A DNA stretch of 41,928 bases from an uncultured Clostridia bacterium (GCA_944387915.1 CALXGT010000011.1:1-41928); one strand, 5' to 3'; shown: positions 7,247 through 15,620, counted from the stretch's first letter. The notes: generated by a model from the letters alone, not told the origin. A program made the numbers and translations.

Positions 7247-8155
7247 ATGACCATACGACATCTGAGGATCTTTCTTTCGGTGTGCGAAAACGGCTGCAAT
7301 ACCACCAAAGCGGCAACTGCCCTACATATGACCCAGCCCGCCGTCAGTCTCGCCATCAAGGAATTGGAGCAGTATTACGGCATCGTCTTATTCGACCGGA
7401 TGGGAAGACGGCTCTCCATCACCGAGGCGGGAGAACGGGTAAAAAGCTACGCTTTTTCCATCATTGCCCTGTTTGACGACATGGAAAAAGGAATTAAAAA
7501 CTGGGACTCTTTTGGCGTGCTGCGTATCGGCGCCAGCATTACCATCGGTTCCCAGTTTCTCCCTACTTACGTCAAAACCTTTTCCAAGCGGTATCCGAAA
7601 ACCGAAGTGCGGGTAGTAGTTCGCCCTTCGGAACAATTAGAGCAAAAGATTCTAAGCAACGAGTTGGATTTTGCCCTGATCGAAGGCGTTTCCCATACCC
7701 CTTCGTTGATCTGTGAGCCCTATATGGACGACGAGCTGACGGTCATCTGTCCGGCGGACGGAAAATACCGGTCGGGGCAGATCCTTTCCATTGACGAATT
7801 CCGAAATCAAAAATTTCTTTTGCGGGAAAAGGGAAGCGGAACCAGGGAGACGTTCGACCGAGCTATCGAAGCCGCCGGCTTTTCGGTGGTCCCCCTCTGG
7901 GAGGCTATGAGCACCGCCGCTTTGGTAAACGCGGTCATCAACGGACTTGGCATTGCCGTTTTACCTCGGCGCATGGTAGCGTCTCCGTTGAAGGAAGGAA
8001 CGGTTATCTCCGTAAAAGTAGAAGGATTGGATTTTTTGCGAAAATTCCACATCCTCTATCATCGGGAAAAGTTTTTGACGCCATCTGCTCGGGCCTTTAT
8101 GGAACTATGCAAAAAAGAGGGAAAGATCCTTCTTCCCTCTCGAGATCAATTCTAA
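7247..8155 (+). CDS. LysR-family transcriptional regulator
   Basis: A 302-residue LTTR. The winged helix-turn-helix covers residues 1-60 (MTIRHLRIFLSVCENG opening, TKAATALHMTQPAVSLAIKE recognition region). The effector-binding periplasmic-protein-like domain runs from about 88 to 295, with LRIGASITIGSQFLP at its first strand and GLGIAVLPRRMV near 230-242. ATG at 7247 follows AAGGAG. Divergent from the chromate-type transporter pair, which it probably controls. It converges with the next LysR gene, with only 13 bases between the stops. The effector is unknown. Confidence 0.9.
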   Translation: MTIRHLRIFLSVCENGCNTTKAATALHMTQPAVSLAIKELEQYYGIVLFDRMGRRLSITEAGERVKSYAFSIIALFDDMEKGIKNWDSFGVLRIGASITIGSQFLPTYVKTFSKRYPKTEVRVVVRPSEQLEQKILSNELDFALIEGVSHTPSLICEPYMDDELTVICPADGKYRSGQILSIDEFRNQKFLLREKGSGTRETFDRAIEAAGFSVVPLWEAMSTAALVNAVINGLGIAVLPRRMVASPLKEGTVISVKVEGLDFLRKFHILYHREKFLTPSARAFMELCKKEGKILLPSRDQF

Positions 8156-8168
8156 AAGCTCTCTGAAC

Positions 8169-9056
8169 CTATTTTTCTTCTTTTTCCAACACTTCTCGAA
8201 AACGACGCATCCATGCTTTCGCCGCTTTGGTCCGAGCCGCATCCTTTCTCCAGACCATGGAAAGCTCCAACGTGTGCGCCGGCGTCAAACGCCGAAAGCA
8301 CAAACCGGTGTTATCGGTGTTGACCAATCCTTCCAGCGTCAATAGGTATCCCATGCCCTCCTGTACCATTAAAGCGCCGTTATACACTAAATTGTAGGAC
8401 CCTACAATCCTCAATTCCTCGAGAGGCTTTCCAAGCCAGCGAAAAAAACTGGGCAAGCGCAAAGAATGACGGGAAAGAATCAGCGGTCGATCCCAGAGGT
8501 CTTCGGTTTTAAGAACCTCTTTCTCCTCAAACGCATCTCCTTTTTGCATCAGGATCCCCCAGCGTTCCCGATAAGGTAAGGAAAGATAATCATATTTGGA
8601 TTGATCGATGCCGCCGTACAGGATGCAAAAATCAAAAAGCCCCCGATCCAGCCGTTCCAACAAATCATCGGCGTCGCCACTGGTGAGATGGAACCGGACC
8701 TCCGGATGTTCTCTTTGAAGCCCGGCGGCAACTTGGATCACCCGGCGCATAGAAGGCGACTCCCCGGCGCCGATATAGATGTCACCGGCAATCCGGCCGT
8801 CGGAAAGCGCCATCTCCGCCTTGGTTTGCCAAGCGAGACGGACCATCTCTTCCGCCCGCTTTTTAAAAAACAATCCATCTTCGGTCAGCGTAATCCGCCG
8901 CTTTCCCCGGATAAATAACGGCTTTCCCAGCTCCTCTTCCAAATCCCGGAGCTGTCTGGACAGCGTCGGCTGGGTCAAATGCAGGCTTTCCGCCGCTCGG
9001 GTAATGTTTTGTTCCCGTGCCACCGCCAAAAAATATTCCAATACGCGAAATTCCAT
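8169..9056 (-). CDS. LysR-family transcriptional regulator (redox cluster)
   Basis: A 295-residue LTTR beginning MEFRVLEYFLAVAREQNITR, with the helix-turn-helix in RAAESLHLTQPTLSRQLRDL. The effector domain starts near 90 (IYIGAGESPSMRR). I start it at ATG 9056, which has a clear GAGGAGGAG site eight bases upstream; the frame is open further upstream but lacks such a site. It is divergent from the cyclophilin-like lipoprotein gene. A perfect 21-base palindrome lies between them, next to its own -35 box, so autoregulation plus control of the lipoprotein gene is likely. Confidence 0.9.
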   Translation of the reverse strand: MEFRVLEYFLAVAREQNITRAAESLHLTQPTLSRQLRDLEEELGKPLFIRGKRRITLTEDGLFFKKRAEEMVRLAWQTKAEMALSDGRIAGDIYIGAGESPSMRRVIQVAAGLQREHPEVRFHLTSGDADDLLERLDRGLFDFCILYGGIDQSKYDYLSLPYRERWGILMQKGDAFEEKEVLKTEDLWDRPLILSRHSLRLPSFFRWLGKPLEELRIVGSYNLVYNGALMVQEGMGYLLTLEGLVNTDNTGLCFRRLTPAHTLELSMVWRKDAARTKAAKAWMRRFREVLEKEEK

Positions 9057-9077
9057 ACGCTCTCCTCCTCTGCTACC

Positions 9078-9106
9078 AGTATACCGGCAGGAAGAATGCC
9101 CGTCAA
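9078..9106 (-). promoter_or_regulatory. Promoter of the LysR gene
   Basis: Minus strand: TTGACG (9101-9106) and TATACT (9078-9083) with a 17-base spacer. Confidence 0.7.
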
Positions 9107-9107
9107 G

Positions 9108-9128
9108 TATGAAAAATAATGTTTCATA
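9108..9128. promoter_or_regulatory. LysR-type operator (21-bp palindrome)
   Basis: Perfect inverted repeat TATGAAA-N7-TTTCATA, matching the LTTR T-N11-A pattern. It lies one base from the lysR -35 box and five bases upstream of the -35 of the divergent lipoprotein promoter. Confidence 0.7.
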
Positions 9129-9133
9129 GGCAT

Positions 9134-9162
9134 TTGCTTCCACAGATCTTTTCCTTTACAAT
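9134..9162 (+). promoter_or_regulatory. Promoter of the lipoprotein gene
   Basis: TTGCTT (9134-9139) and TACAAT (9157-9162) with a 17-base spacer, directly beside the LysR palindrome. The weak -35 fits an activated promoter. Confidence 0.6.
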
Positions 9163-9184
9163 AGAAAGCAGAGGAAGTGAAGAT

Positions 9185-9760
9185 ATGAAAGCAACGCAAA
9201 AAACCATTTTTTGGCTCATTTTGGTTCCCTTTCTTTTCTGGGTGACGGGCTGCCAAGTAAACGAGCCGGAAAGTACCCCTTTTGTTTCTCAAGAACAGCA
9301 AAACGAGTCTTCCGAAGAAATTTCTTCAAAAGACTCGCAACAAACGACGGAAGACCTAACCCAGAAGGAAACATCCAACCAGGAGGAAGATATGGAACTA
9401 TATTTTTACATTCAAGTGAACGACACCGTATTTCAGGCGATTTTCGCCGACAATTCCAGCGCTTTGGCTTTTAAGGAACAGTTAAGCCAGGGAGATCTGA
9501 CTTTGGATATGCACGATTACGGCAGCTTCGAAAAGGTCGGAACGTTAAACGAAAGCCTTCCGAAAAACGACGAATCCATTACTACCACCCCCGGCGACGT
9601 CATCTTGTACCAGGGCAATTCCATCACCATCTATTATGACGTCAACACCTGGACTTTTACCAGGCTTGGAAAGATCCAGGACGTCACCCGGGAAACGTTA
9701 CTGGACGCTTTGGGAAGCGGCTCCGTCACCGTAACGTTTTCCCTGAACAAACCGGAATAG
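9185..9760 (+). CDS. Lipoprotein with cyclophilin-like domain
   Basis: A 191-residue surface lipoprotein. The signal peptide ends in a lipobox (VTGC, Cys 23). A Ser/Glu/Gln-rich linker spans about 24-72, and a C-terminal domain of about 118 residues starts at MELYFYIQVNDTVFQAIF. This domain matches the cyclophilin-like fold family (Cyclophil_like2 type), with the PGDVILYQGNSITIYYD strand pair near 140-156 and LGKIQD near 163. These domains look like small cyclophilins but their activity is unproven. ATG 9185 is chosen because GAGGAAGTGAAG precedes it and it opens the signal peptide. It converges with the flavodoxin gene with only five bases between stops. Confidence 0.82.
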   Translation: MKATQKTIFWLILVPFLFWVTGCQVNEPESTPFVSQEQQNESSEEISSKDSQQTTEDLTQKETSNQEEDMELYFYIQVNDTVFQAIFADNSSALAFKEQLSQGDLTLDMHDYGSFEKVGTLNESLPKNDESITTTPGDVILYQGNSITIYYDVNTWTFTRLGKIQDVTRETLLDALGSGSVTVTFSLNKPE

Positions 9761-9765
9761 ATTCG

Positions 9766-10236
9766 TTACAGCGTCTCAAGCCACGCCGAAACCTCCTCCG
9801 GCTTGACGGAAGGAGAAAATCTCCGGCCGGACAATATGCGCGCGTCGGGACAGCTCTTTTTTAAAATCGAGGCCGTTTCGCCCAAATCGCTTCCCCCGGA
9901 GGTCGCAAACAAAATTACCGTCTTGCCGGAAAGATCGCTTCCCTCCAAAAAAGTCTGAATTACCCTAGGCGCTTCATACCACCAGATAGGAAAGCCCACA
10001 AATACCCGGTCGTATTCTTTCACATCAATAAACGCCGCAACAGCCGGACGGCAGCCTTTGTCGTTCATTTCCAAGCTGCTGCGGCTTTGTTTATCATGCC
10101 AGTTAAGATCCGCGGCGGTATAAGGGACCGCCGGCCGAATTTCAAAAAGATCCCCTTTCGTCTTTTCCGCTATGATTTTTGCTACTTTCGCGGTATTTCC
10201 CCCGGCGGAAAAATACGAAACCAATGTTTTGTTCAT
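9766..10236 (-). CDS. Flavodoxin
   Basis: A 156-residue flavodoxin-like protein, an FMN-binding electron carrier. The phosphate-binding loop is SYFSAGGNTAKVAK near residues 7-20. The second loop contains VFVGFPIWWYEAPRV near 80-94, whose Trp-Trp-Tyr would flank the isoalloxazine, and the third contains FATSGGSDLG near 117-126. The start is ATG 10236 behind GGAGG. It lies 23 bases downstream of the aldo/keto reductase gene and is probably co-transcribed with it. An electron-donor role for a neighbouring reductase is inference from position. Confidence 0.88.
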   Translation of the reverse strand: MNKTLVSYFSAGGNTAKVAKIIAEKTKGDLFEIRPAVPYTAADLNWHDKQSRSSLEMNDKGCRPAVAAFIDVKEYDRVFVGFPIWWYEAPRVIQTFLEGSDLSGKTVILFATSGGSDLGETASILKKSCPDARILSGRRFSPSVKPEEVSAWLETL

Positions 10237-10259
10237 ACGAAACGCCTCCGATCCTATAT

Positions 10260-11288
10260 TTATTTTTCCGTCGACCAGACATGGCTGTCTCCGGCGGATT
10301 CTTTGGTATTTTGCGCCATAACCCCTACCAACGCATGGGGGCGATACAGCTCTTCCAGATAGGCGATTTCCTCGTCGGTCAAGGTCAATTCCACCGCATT
10401 TACCGCACCGTCGATGTGATGGGGTTTGGTCGCGCCTACCACCGGTGAGGTCACTTTGCTTAAAAGCCACGCCAACGAAATTTCGGTCATGGATACCTCT
10501 CGTTTTTTCGCTAACTCGTCCACCCGCTCTATAATCTTTTGGTCCTCGGCGGCGGTGCCGTCGTATTTAAGCTTAGCGTAATCATCCTCGGCAAGGCGCT
10601 TAGAGGTCTCGCCCGGATGCTTGGAAAGCCGTCCTCCCGCCAACGCGCTATAGGGGGTTAAGGCGATATTGTCTTCTTTGCAAAGCTTGACCATCTCCCG
10701 CTCTTCCTCACGGAAAATCAGGTTATAATGCCCCTGCACCGAAACAAAGGGCGCGAAGCCTTCCCGATCCGCTAAGGCGTTGGCTTTGGCGAGCTGGTAC
10801 GCAAAGCAGTTAGAAATGCCGATGTATCGGGCTTTTCCCGCTTTTACCACCCGATTTAAGCCATCCATAATATCATACAAGGGTGTGTTGTAATCCCACA
10901 TATGATAGATATAAAGATCCACATAGTCCATGCCCAAATTTTGCAAGCTTCGGTCGAGACACTGTTCAATGTGCTGCTGCCCGCTCACCTTAGACTGGAT
11001 CTCGCTTTGGGTGCGGGGAATAAATTTTGTCGCAACCACAACCTCATCCCGGCGGGCGAAATCGGAAAGCGCCCGTCCCAGATACTGTTCGCTGGTGCCG
11101 TTTTGGTACCCCATAGCCGTATCGAAGAAATTGATCCCCTGATCCAAAGCGTAACGCAAAATTTCTCGGGAATGGGTCTCATCCAGCGTCCAACTGTGCT
11201 GGCCGGTTTGAGCGTTTCCAAATCCCATACAACCAAGACAAATCCGGGACACTGTCAAATCGCTGTTCCCCAAACGGATATATTTCAT
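10260..11288 (-). CDS. Aldo/keto reductase
   Basis: A 342-residue NAD(P)H-dependent reductase with an (alpha/beta)8 barrel. The tetrad is visible: Asp in NFFDTAMGY, Tyr in the same segment, Lys in VVATKF, and His in DLYIYHMWDYN. The C-terminal cofactor-binding part includes SPVVGATKPHHI. ATG 11288 has AGAGGAGT upstream; an earlier in-frame start lacks such support. First gene of a unit with flavodoxin. It belongs to the group of general AKRs acting on aldehydes or ketones; the specific substrate is unknown. Confidence 0.9.
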   Translation of the reverse strand: MKYIRLGNSDLTVSRICLGCMGFGNAQTGQHSWTLDETHSREILRYALDQGINFFDTAMGYQNGTSEQYLGRALSDFARRDEVVVATKFIPRTQSEIQSKVSGQQHIEQCLDRSLQNLGMDYVDLYIYHMWDYNTPLYDIMDGLNRVVKAGKARYIGISNCFAYQLAKANALADREGFAPFVSVQGHYNLIFREEEREMVKLCKEDNIALTPYSALAGGRLSKHPGETSKRLAEDDYAKLKYDGTAAEDQKIIERVDELAKKREVSMTEISLAWLLSKVTSPVVGATKPHHIDGAVNAVELTLTDEEIAYLEELYRPHALVGVMAQNTKESAGDSHVWSTEK

Positions 11289-11310
11289 AACGACTCCTCT
11301 CTTTCTTCGT

Positions 11311-11351
11311 AAAAAAACAATCAAAGCGCCCTTTTAGGACACTTTGATTGT
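11311..11351 (-). terminator. Terminator downstream of the ABC exporter operon
   Basis: A 15-bp stem (11337-11351 with 11317-11331, two G-U pairs) has a five-base loop and is followed by T7 on the minus strand. It lies 77 bases past the ABC gene stop and serves the upstream exporter operon. It sits in the leader region of the aldo/keto reductase. Confidence 0.8.
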
Positions 11352-11376
11352 ATCATTTTCCCTGTTATTTGTCCAA
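11317..11376 (-). promoter_or_regulatory. Aldo/keto reductase promoter overlapping a terminator stem
   Basis: Minus strand: TTGGAC about 18 bases before TACAAT (11347-11352). The TACAAT overlaps the outer arm of the strong hairpin at 11317-11351. A transcript starting here would contain only part of the hairpin. Confidence 0.5.
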
Positions 11377-11427
11377 TACCCGTTTTTTATTAAGAAAAAT
11401 GCTCAACAGGTATTATAGAAGGGATCA

Positions 11428-13317
11428 TTATTCCAGTTCAAAAGCGCCGGTGTAAAGCTGGTAATACACTCCTTTGTCGGCGATCAGTTTCTCATGATTT
11501 CCCCGCTCGATAATCCGACCGTGATCGAGTACCATAATCACATCCGAATTTTGAACGGTAGAAAGCCTATGCGCGATAACAAACACAGTGCGGCCTTTCA
11601 TCAACCGGTCCATGCCTTCCTGGACCAACGCTTCAGTACGGGTATCGATCGAGGACGTCGCTTCATCCAAAATCATAACTGGAGGATCCGCCACCGCCGC
11701 TCTGGCGATGGAGATCAGCTGGCGCTGACCTTGGGACAAACCGCTTCCGTCGCCCTTCAGCATGGTATTGTATCCCTGCGGAAGCATCCGGATAAAGCCG
11801 TCGGCGTTGGCAAGTTTGGCGGCGGCAATACACTCTTCGTCGGTAGCGTTGGGATTACCGTAACGCAAATTCTCCATAACCGTTCCAGTAAAGAGGTTCA
11901 CCTCCTGGAGCACCACGCCCAGCGAACGCCGCAGATCCGCTTTCTTGATCTTGTTAATATTGATGCCGTCGTAACGGATCTTACCGTCGGCAATATCATA
12001 AAATCGATTGATTAAGTTGGTAATGGTGGTCTTTCCCGCGCCGGTAGCGCCAACGAAGGCGATCTTTTGCCCCGGCTCGGCGTATAAGGTAATATCGTGG
12101 AGCACTTCCTTATCCGGCGTGTAGCCGAAATCCACATGGTCCAAGACGATCTGTCCTCTCAATTTTACATAAGTCAGCGTCCCGTCGTGATGCGCATGCT
12201 TCCACGCCCAAAGGCCGGTGCGTTCCTTGCTTTCGGTGAGGGTGCCGTCTTTTTCCACCGCATTGACCAGAGTCACATACCCGTCATCGGCCTCCGGCTC
12301 CTGATCCATAAACGCAAAAATTCGGCTGGCGCCGGCCAGCGCCATAATAATGGAGTTAAACTGATTGGAGATCTGGGAGATGGGGTTGGTAAAGCTTCGA
12401 GACAATGTCAAAAAGGAAGCGATCATTCCCAGGGTCAGGGTATTGGTTCCGAAAAGGCCGAGATTGGTCACTCCCGCAATAGCCATATATCCGCCGATTA
12501 CCGCGATAATCACATACTGAATATATCCTAAGGCACCCATCATGGGCATCATGGAACTGGCGTAGCCATGGGCTTTACTGGAGCTTTCCTCCCATTGCTG
12601 ATTGTGAATGCAAAATCCGTCCTTCGCCTTACCCTCGTGGCAAAATACCTTGATTACTTTCTGGCCGTTTACCATTTCCTCTACATAGGCGTCCAAATCC
12701 GCCAATGTTTTCTGCTGGGAGACGAAATAAGCACCGCTCTTTCCAATTACCACTTTGGCAATCTGTAAAATGAAAAACACGGCGACACAAACCACCAATG
12801 TCAGCCACACGCTGATATACAGCATACAGAAAAAGACGGTTACAATGGTAAACACCGAAGAAACTAACTGGGCCATAGCCTGGGCGATCATCTGCCGCAA
12901 AGTATCGGTATCGTTGGTATACAAGCTCATGGTATCGCCATGAGTATGGGTATCGAAATAGCGGATGGGAAGCCGCTGCATCTTACAAAACATATCGTCA
13001 CGAATATTTTTTAACGTACCCTGGGCAATGGTAACCATTTTTCGGTTGTAGATGCAGGTAGAAAGCGCGCCCACAAGATAAATTGTGCCCATGGCCATAA
13101 GCGCGTGCAATAGCCCGGTGTAAACCGGTTCATCCATACTGAGCATGGGTGCGATGTAGTTGTCGATCAAAGTCTGTAAAAACATGGAAGAAGCGGCGCC
13201 GGCAATGGCGCTGAGCAAAATACAGATTACTACAAAAATCAGTTCTTTTTTGTAGCCCTTCATATAGGTTAACAGCCGTTTTAGGGCGTTCATATCGAAT
13301 TTTTCCCGCCTATTCAT
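11428..13317 (-). CDS. ABC exporter half-transporter, catalytic-site subunit
   Basis: A 629-residue fusion of a six-helix membrane domain (about 25-320) and an ATP-binding domain (about 380-625). It has Walker A GATGAGKTT, a Walker B with catalytic Glu (VMILDEATSS) and an H-loop His (VIAHRLST). The signature is LSQGQ rather than LSGGQ. Together with the upstream partner this is a heterodimeric multidrug-type exporter in which this subunit supplies the competent Walker A/B/Glu/His set. The start ATG 13317 lies behind AAAGGAGAG inside the end of the partner gene, giving an eight-base overlap and translational coupling. The likely role is drug or metabolite export under MarR control. Confidence 0.92.
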   Translation of the reverse strand: MNRREKFDMNALKRLLTYMKGYKKELIFVVICILLSAIAGAASSMFLQTLIDNYIAPMLSMDEPVYTGLLHALMAMGTIYLVGALSTCIYNRKMVTIAQGTLKNIRDDMFCKMQRLPIRYFDTHTHGDTMSLYTNDTDTLRQMIAQAMAQLVSSVFTIVTVFFCMLYISVWLTLVVCVAVFFILQIAKVVIGKSGAYFVSQQKTLADLDAYVEEMVNGQKVIKVFCHEGKAKDGFCIHNQQWEESSSKAHGYASSMMPMMGALGYIQYVIIAVIGGYMAIAGVTNLGLFGTNTLTLGMIASFLTLSRSFTNPISQISNQFNSIIMALAGASRIFAFMDQEPEADDGYVTLVNAVEKDGTLTESKERTGLWAWKHAHHDGTLTYVKLRGQIVLDHVDFGYTPDKEVLHDITLYAEPGQKIAFVGATGAGKTTITNLINRFYDIADGKIRYDGININKIKKADLRRSLGVVLQEVNLFTGTVMENLRYGNPNATDEECIAAAKLANADGFIRMLPQGYNTMLKGDGSGLSQGQRQLISIARAAVADPPVMILDEATSSIDTRTEALVQEGMDRLMKGRTVFVIAHRLSTVQNSDVIMVLDHGRIIERGNHEKLIADKGVYYQLYTGAFELE

Positions 13318-15061
13318 CTTCGCTCTCTCCTTTCTGCTGAGATTCGTATACTTCCCTGTAAATATCACTGTTTTGCAGCAGCTCGTCATGGGTTCCGGAA
13401 GCGACGATTCTCCCCTCGTCCATCACAAGAATCAGATCCGCATGCTGGACCGAGCTGATTCGCTGGGCAATAATGATTTTCGTCGTAGTGGGGATATATT
13501 CCGAAAACGCTTTTTGAATCAAGGCGTCCGTACGGGTATCCACCGCGCTGGTGGAGTCATCCAAAATCAAAACCTTCGGCTTTTTCAAGAGCGCTCTGGC
13601 GATGCAAAGACGTTGCTTTTGACCGCCGGAAACGTTGGTTCCGCCCTGTTCAATATAAGTGTCGTATCCTTGCGGCATCGCTTTAATAAATTCGTCCGCC
13701 TGTGCTAACCGGCAAGCATGTTCAATCTCCTCCTGACTTGCGTTTTCGTCGCCCCACCGGAGATTTTCCGTGATGGTCCCGGAAAACAGCTCGTTTTTCT
13801 GAAGCACCATGGCCACCGAATTTCGAAGCGCTTCCAAATCGTAATTTCGAACATCGACGTCCCCTAACCGCAAAGATCCTTTGGTCACATCATACAGCCG
13901 GGGGATCAGCTGTACCAAAGACGACTTGGAAGAACCGGTCCCGCCAATAATTCCAACGGTCTGCCCGGATGTAATATGGAGATTGATATCCTTTAACACA
14001 TCGGTATCCGCTTTGGAAGCGTACGCAAAACTTACATGGTCGAAATCAATATCCCCGTTTTTCACTTCATATACCGGATTTTCCGGATTCGCAATGTCCG
14101 TCTTTTCTACAAGCAGCTCAGCGATTCTTTGCGCCGAGGAACTGGCAATGGTAATCATGGCGAAAACCATGGAGAGCATCATCAAACTGGCGAGAATTTG
14201 AATCGCATAGGTAATCAACGCCGTCAGGTTACCTGTGGTCAATCCCAACGCCGGATCGTTTCCGCTGGCGATAATGGCTTTGGCGCCAATCCACGAAATC
14301 AAAATCATACAAGTATACATGCAAATCTGCATCAAAGGCGCGTTCAATGCGATCAGCCGTTCGCCCTTGGCAAAATACTCGTAGATTTTCTGGGAAATAC
14401 CTTTGAATTTTTTGATTTCATACTCTTCCTGGTTGAAGGATTTAACAACCCGGATTCCCCGTAAATCCTCTTGTACCATGTTGTTCAATTCGTCGTAGGT
14501 GTGAAACACCCGTTCAAAGATGGGATGAGTCCGTACCACAATCAGCCCCAGCAAAAGGGCGAGAATCGGGATCACCGCCAAAAAGATCATGGAAATTTCA
14601 CTGTTAATCCGAAACGACACCACCATGGAGAAAACCAACATCACTGGACTCCGGATTGCCATACGAATCAGCATCTGGTAAGCGTTTTGCAAATTGGTCA
14701 CGTCGGTGGTCAACCGGGTCACAATGGACGCAGTGGAAAACTTATCAATGTTGGAAAAAGCAAAAGTCTGCACATTATTGTACATGTCCTGCCGCAGATT
14801 CGCCGCAAAGCCCGTCGCCGCTTTTGCGCCAATGCGGGCGGAAAGGATACCGGTAATCAGCTGCAGCAAAGCAAAAACCAAAAGGGCGGCGCCGTATTCC
14901 CACACTACGGACATATTCCCCGCCTCGATGCCGAAATCAATTAAATTCGCCATCCAAAGGGGAATTACGATCTCGAACACCACCTCTAACGCAGAAAGAA
15001 AGATGGTGATCCAAGTTCCTTTTCGATGATTGCGCAGGCTTTTCGCCAACGTTTTTAACAC
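13310..15061 (-). CDS. ABC exporter half-transporter, degenerate-site subunit
   Basis: A 583-residue ABC exporter subunit with six membrane helices (about 15-300) and a nucleotide-binding domain. Walker A is GGTGSSKSS, the Walker B ends in Asp-Asp (LILDDSTSAVD) instead of Asp-Glu, and the H-loop His is Gln (IIAQRISS), while the signature VSGGQ is intact. This is the mirror image of its partner's defects. The pair therefore makes one competent ATP site (partner Walker set plus this signature) and one degenerate site, as in BmrCD/TM287-288-type heterodimers. The start is GTG at 15061 behind GAGGAG. A MarR-type site lies 24 bases upstream. Confidence 0.92.
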   Translation of the reverse strand: MLKTLAKSLRNHRKGTWITIFLSALEVVFEIVIPLWMANLIDFGIEAGNMSVVWEYGAALLVFALLQLITGILSARIGAKAATGFAANLRQDMYNNVQTFAFSNIDKFSTASIVTRLTTDVTNLQNAYQMLIRMAIRSPVMLVFSMVVSFRINSEISMIFLAVIPILALLLGLIVVRTHPIFERVFHTYDELNNMVQEDLRGIRVVKSFNQEEYEIKKFKGISQKIYEYFAKGERLIALNAPLMQICMYTCMILISWIGAKAIIASGNDPALGLTTGNLTALITYAIQILASLMMLSMVFAMITIASSSAQRIAELLVEKTDIANPENPVYEVKNGDIDFDHVSFAYASKADTDVLKDINLHITSGQTVGIIGGTGSSKSSLVQLIPRLYDVTKGSLRLGDVDVRNYDLEALRNSVAMVLQKNELFSGTITENLRWGDENASQEEIEHACRLAQADEFIKAMPQGYDTYIEQGGTNVSGGQKQRLCIARALLKKPKVLILDDSTSAVDTRTDALIQKAFSEYIPTTTKIIIAQRISSVQHADLILVMDEGRIVASGTHDELLQNSDIYREVYESQQKGESEDE

Positions 15062-15084
15062 ATTCCTTCACTCCTCTTCTATTC

Positions 15085-15098
15085 TGTAGCGTGCTACA
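15085..15098. promoter_or_regulatory. MarR-type operator before the ABC operon
   Basis: Perfect 14-bp palindrome TGTAGC-GT-GCTACA, 24 bases from the GTG start of the first ABC gene. It matches the core of the larger palindrome on the marR promoter at 15571-15596. Confidence 0.75.
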
Positions 15099-15110
15099 TA
15101 ACAAAGCTGA

Positions 15111-15135
15111 AAAAGCCGGTCGGAACGTTCCGACC
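15111..15135 (-). terminator. Terminator between marR and the ABC operon
   Basis: A perfect 8-bp-arm hairpin GGTCGGAA-CG-TTCCGACC (15118-15135) is followed by GGCTTTT on the minus strand. It separates marR from the exporter genes, so the latter may depend on a local promoter or read-through. Confidence 0.75.
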
Positions 15136-15138
15136 AGA

Positions 15139-15564
15139 TTACTCCAAATTATTGTAAATTATTTCTAGCAGCCGTTGCAGCTCTTTGACCTCTTCCTCGG
15201 TGAGAGAGCGGACCAGCACTCTGTCTTTGACTTCGACAATATTTTCCATTTCCTTGCCGACGGCAACCGCTTTTGGGGTCAGCTTCACCCGCTTGTTTCG
15301 GCGGTCTTCGGGATCGATCCAAGTAGACAAAAAGCCGTTTTGTTCCATACGGGAAACCACCCCTACTACCGTGGGGTGAGATACCTGAAGGAACTTCTCG
15401 ATCTCCTTTTGCGTCGTCTGACCGCCCACGCTTTGCAAAAAGGCAAGTACCCGCGCTTGCGCGAACGTCAACCCATGCCGCTTTAAATCCGCGTCGGCAG
15501 ACGCTTTCATTTTGTCGCTTATCGTCTTAAACCAGTAACCGATTCCGGGCTCCAAAAATAACAC
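15139..15564 (-). CDS. MarR-family transcriptional regulator
   Basis: A 141-residue winged-helix repressor. The DNA-binding core includes LTFAQARVLAFLQSVGG, the recognition helix region VSHPTVVGVVSRMEQNGFL near 61-79, and the wing DPEDRRNKRVKLT near 84-96. The start is GTG at 15564 behind AAGGAT. It has an almost perfect promoter (TTGACA-N17-TACAAT) overlapped by a 26-base palindrome, and a similar palindrome lies before the ABC exporter genes. Autorepression plus repression of the exporter is the obvious model. The inducing ligand is unknown but is probably an exporter substrate. Confidence 0.92.
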   Translation of the reverse strand: MLFLEPGIGYWFKTISDKMKASADADLKRHGLTFAQARVLAFLQSVGGQTTQKEIEKFLQVSHPTVVGVVSRMEQNGFLSTWIDPEDRRNKRVKLTPKAVAVGKEMENIVEVKDRVLVRSLTEEEVKELQRLLEIIYNNLE

Positions 15565-15570
15565 ATCCTT

Positions 15571-15596
15571 ACAATATGTAGCATACTACGTATTGT
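15571..15596. promoter_or_regulatory. MarR operator on the marR promoter (26-bp palindrome)
   Basis: Inverted repeat with outer arms ACAATA / TATTGT and inner GTAG / CTAC; 22 of 26 positions are symmetric. It covers the -10 box and ends seven bases from the GTG start. Confidence 0.8.
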
Positions 15597-15620
15597 AGAA
15601 AAAAAAAGGAACAATGTCAA
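15592..15620 (-). promoter_or_regulatory. marR promoter
   Basis: Minus strand: consensus TTGACA (15615-15620), a 17-base spacer of mostly T, and TACAAT (15592-15597) inside the palindrome. Confidence 0.8.
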
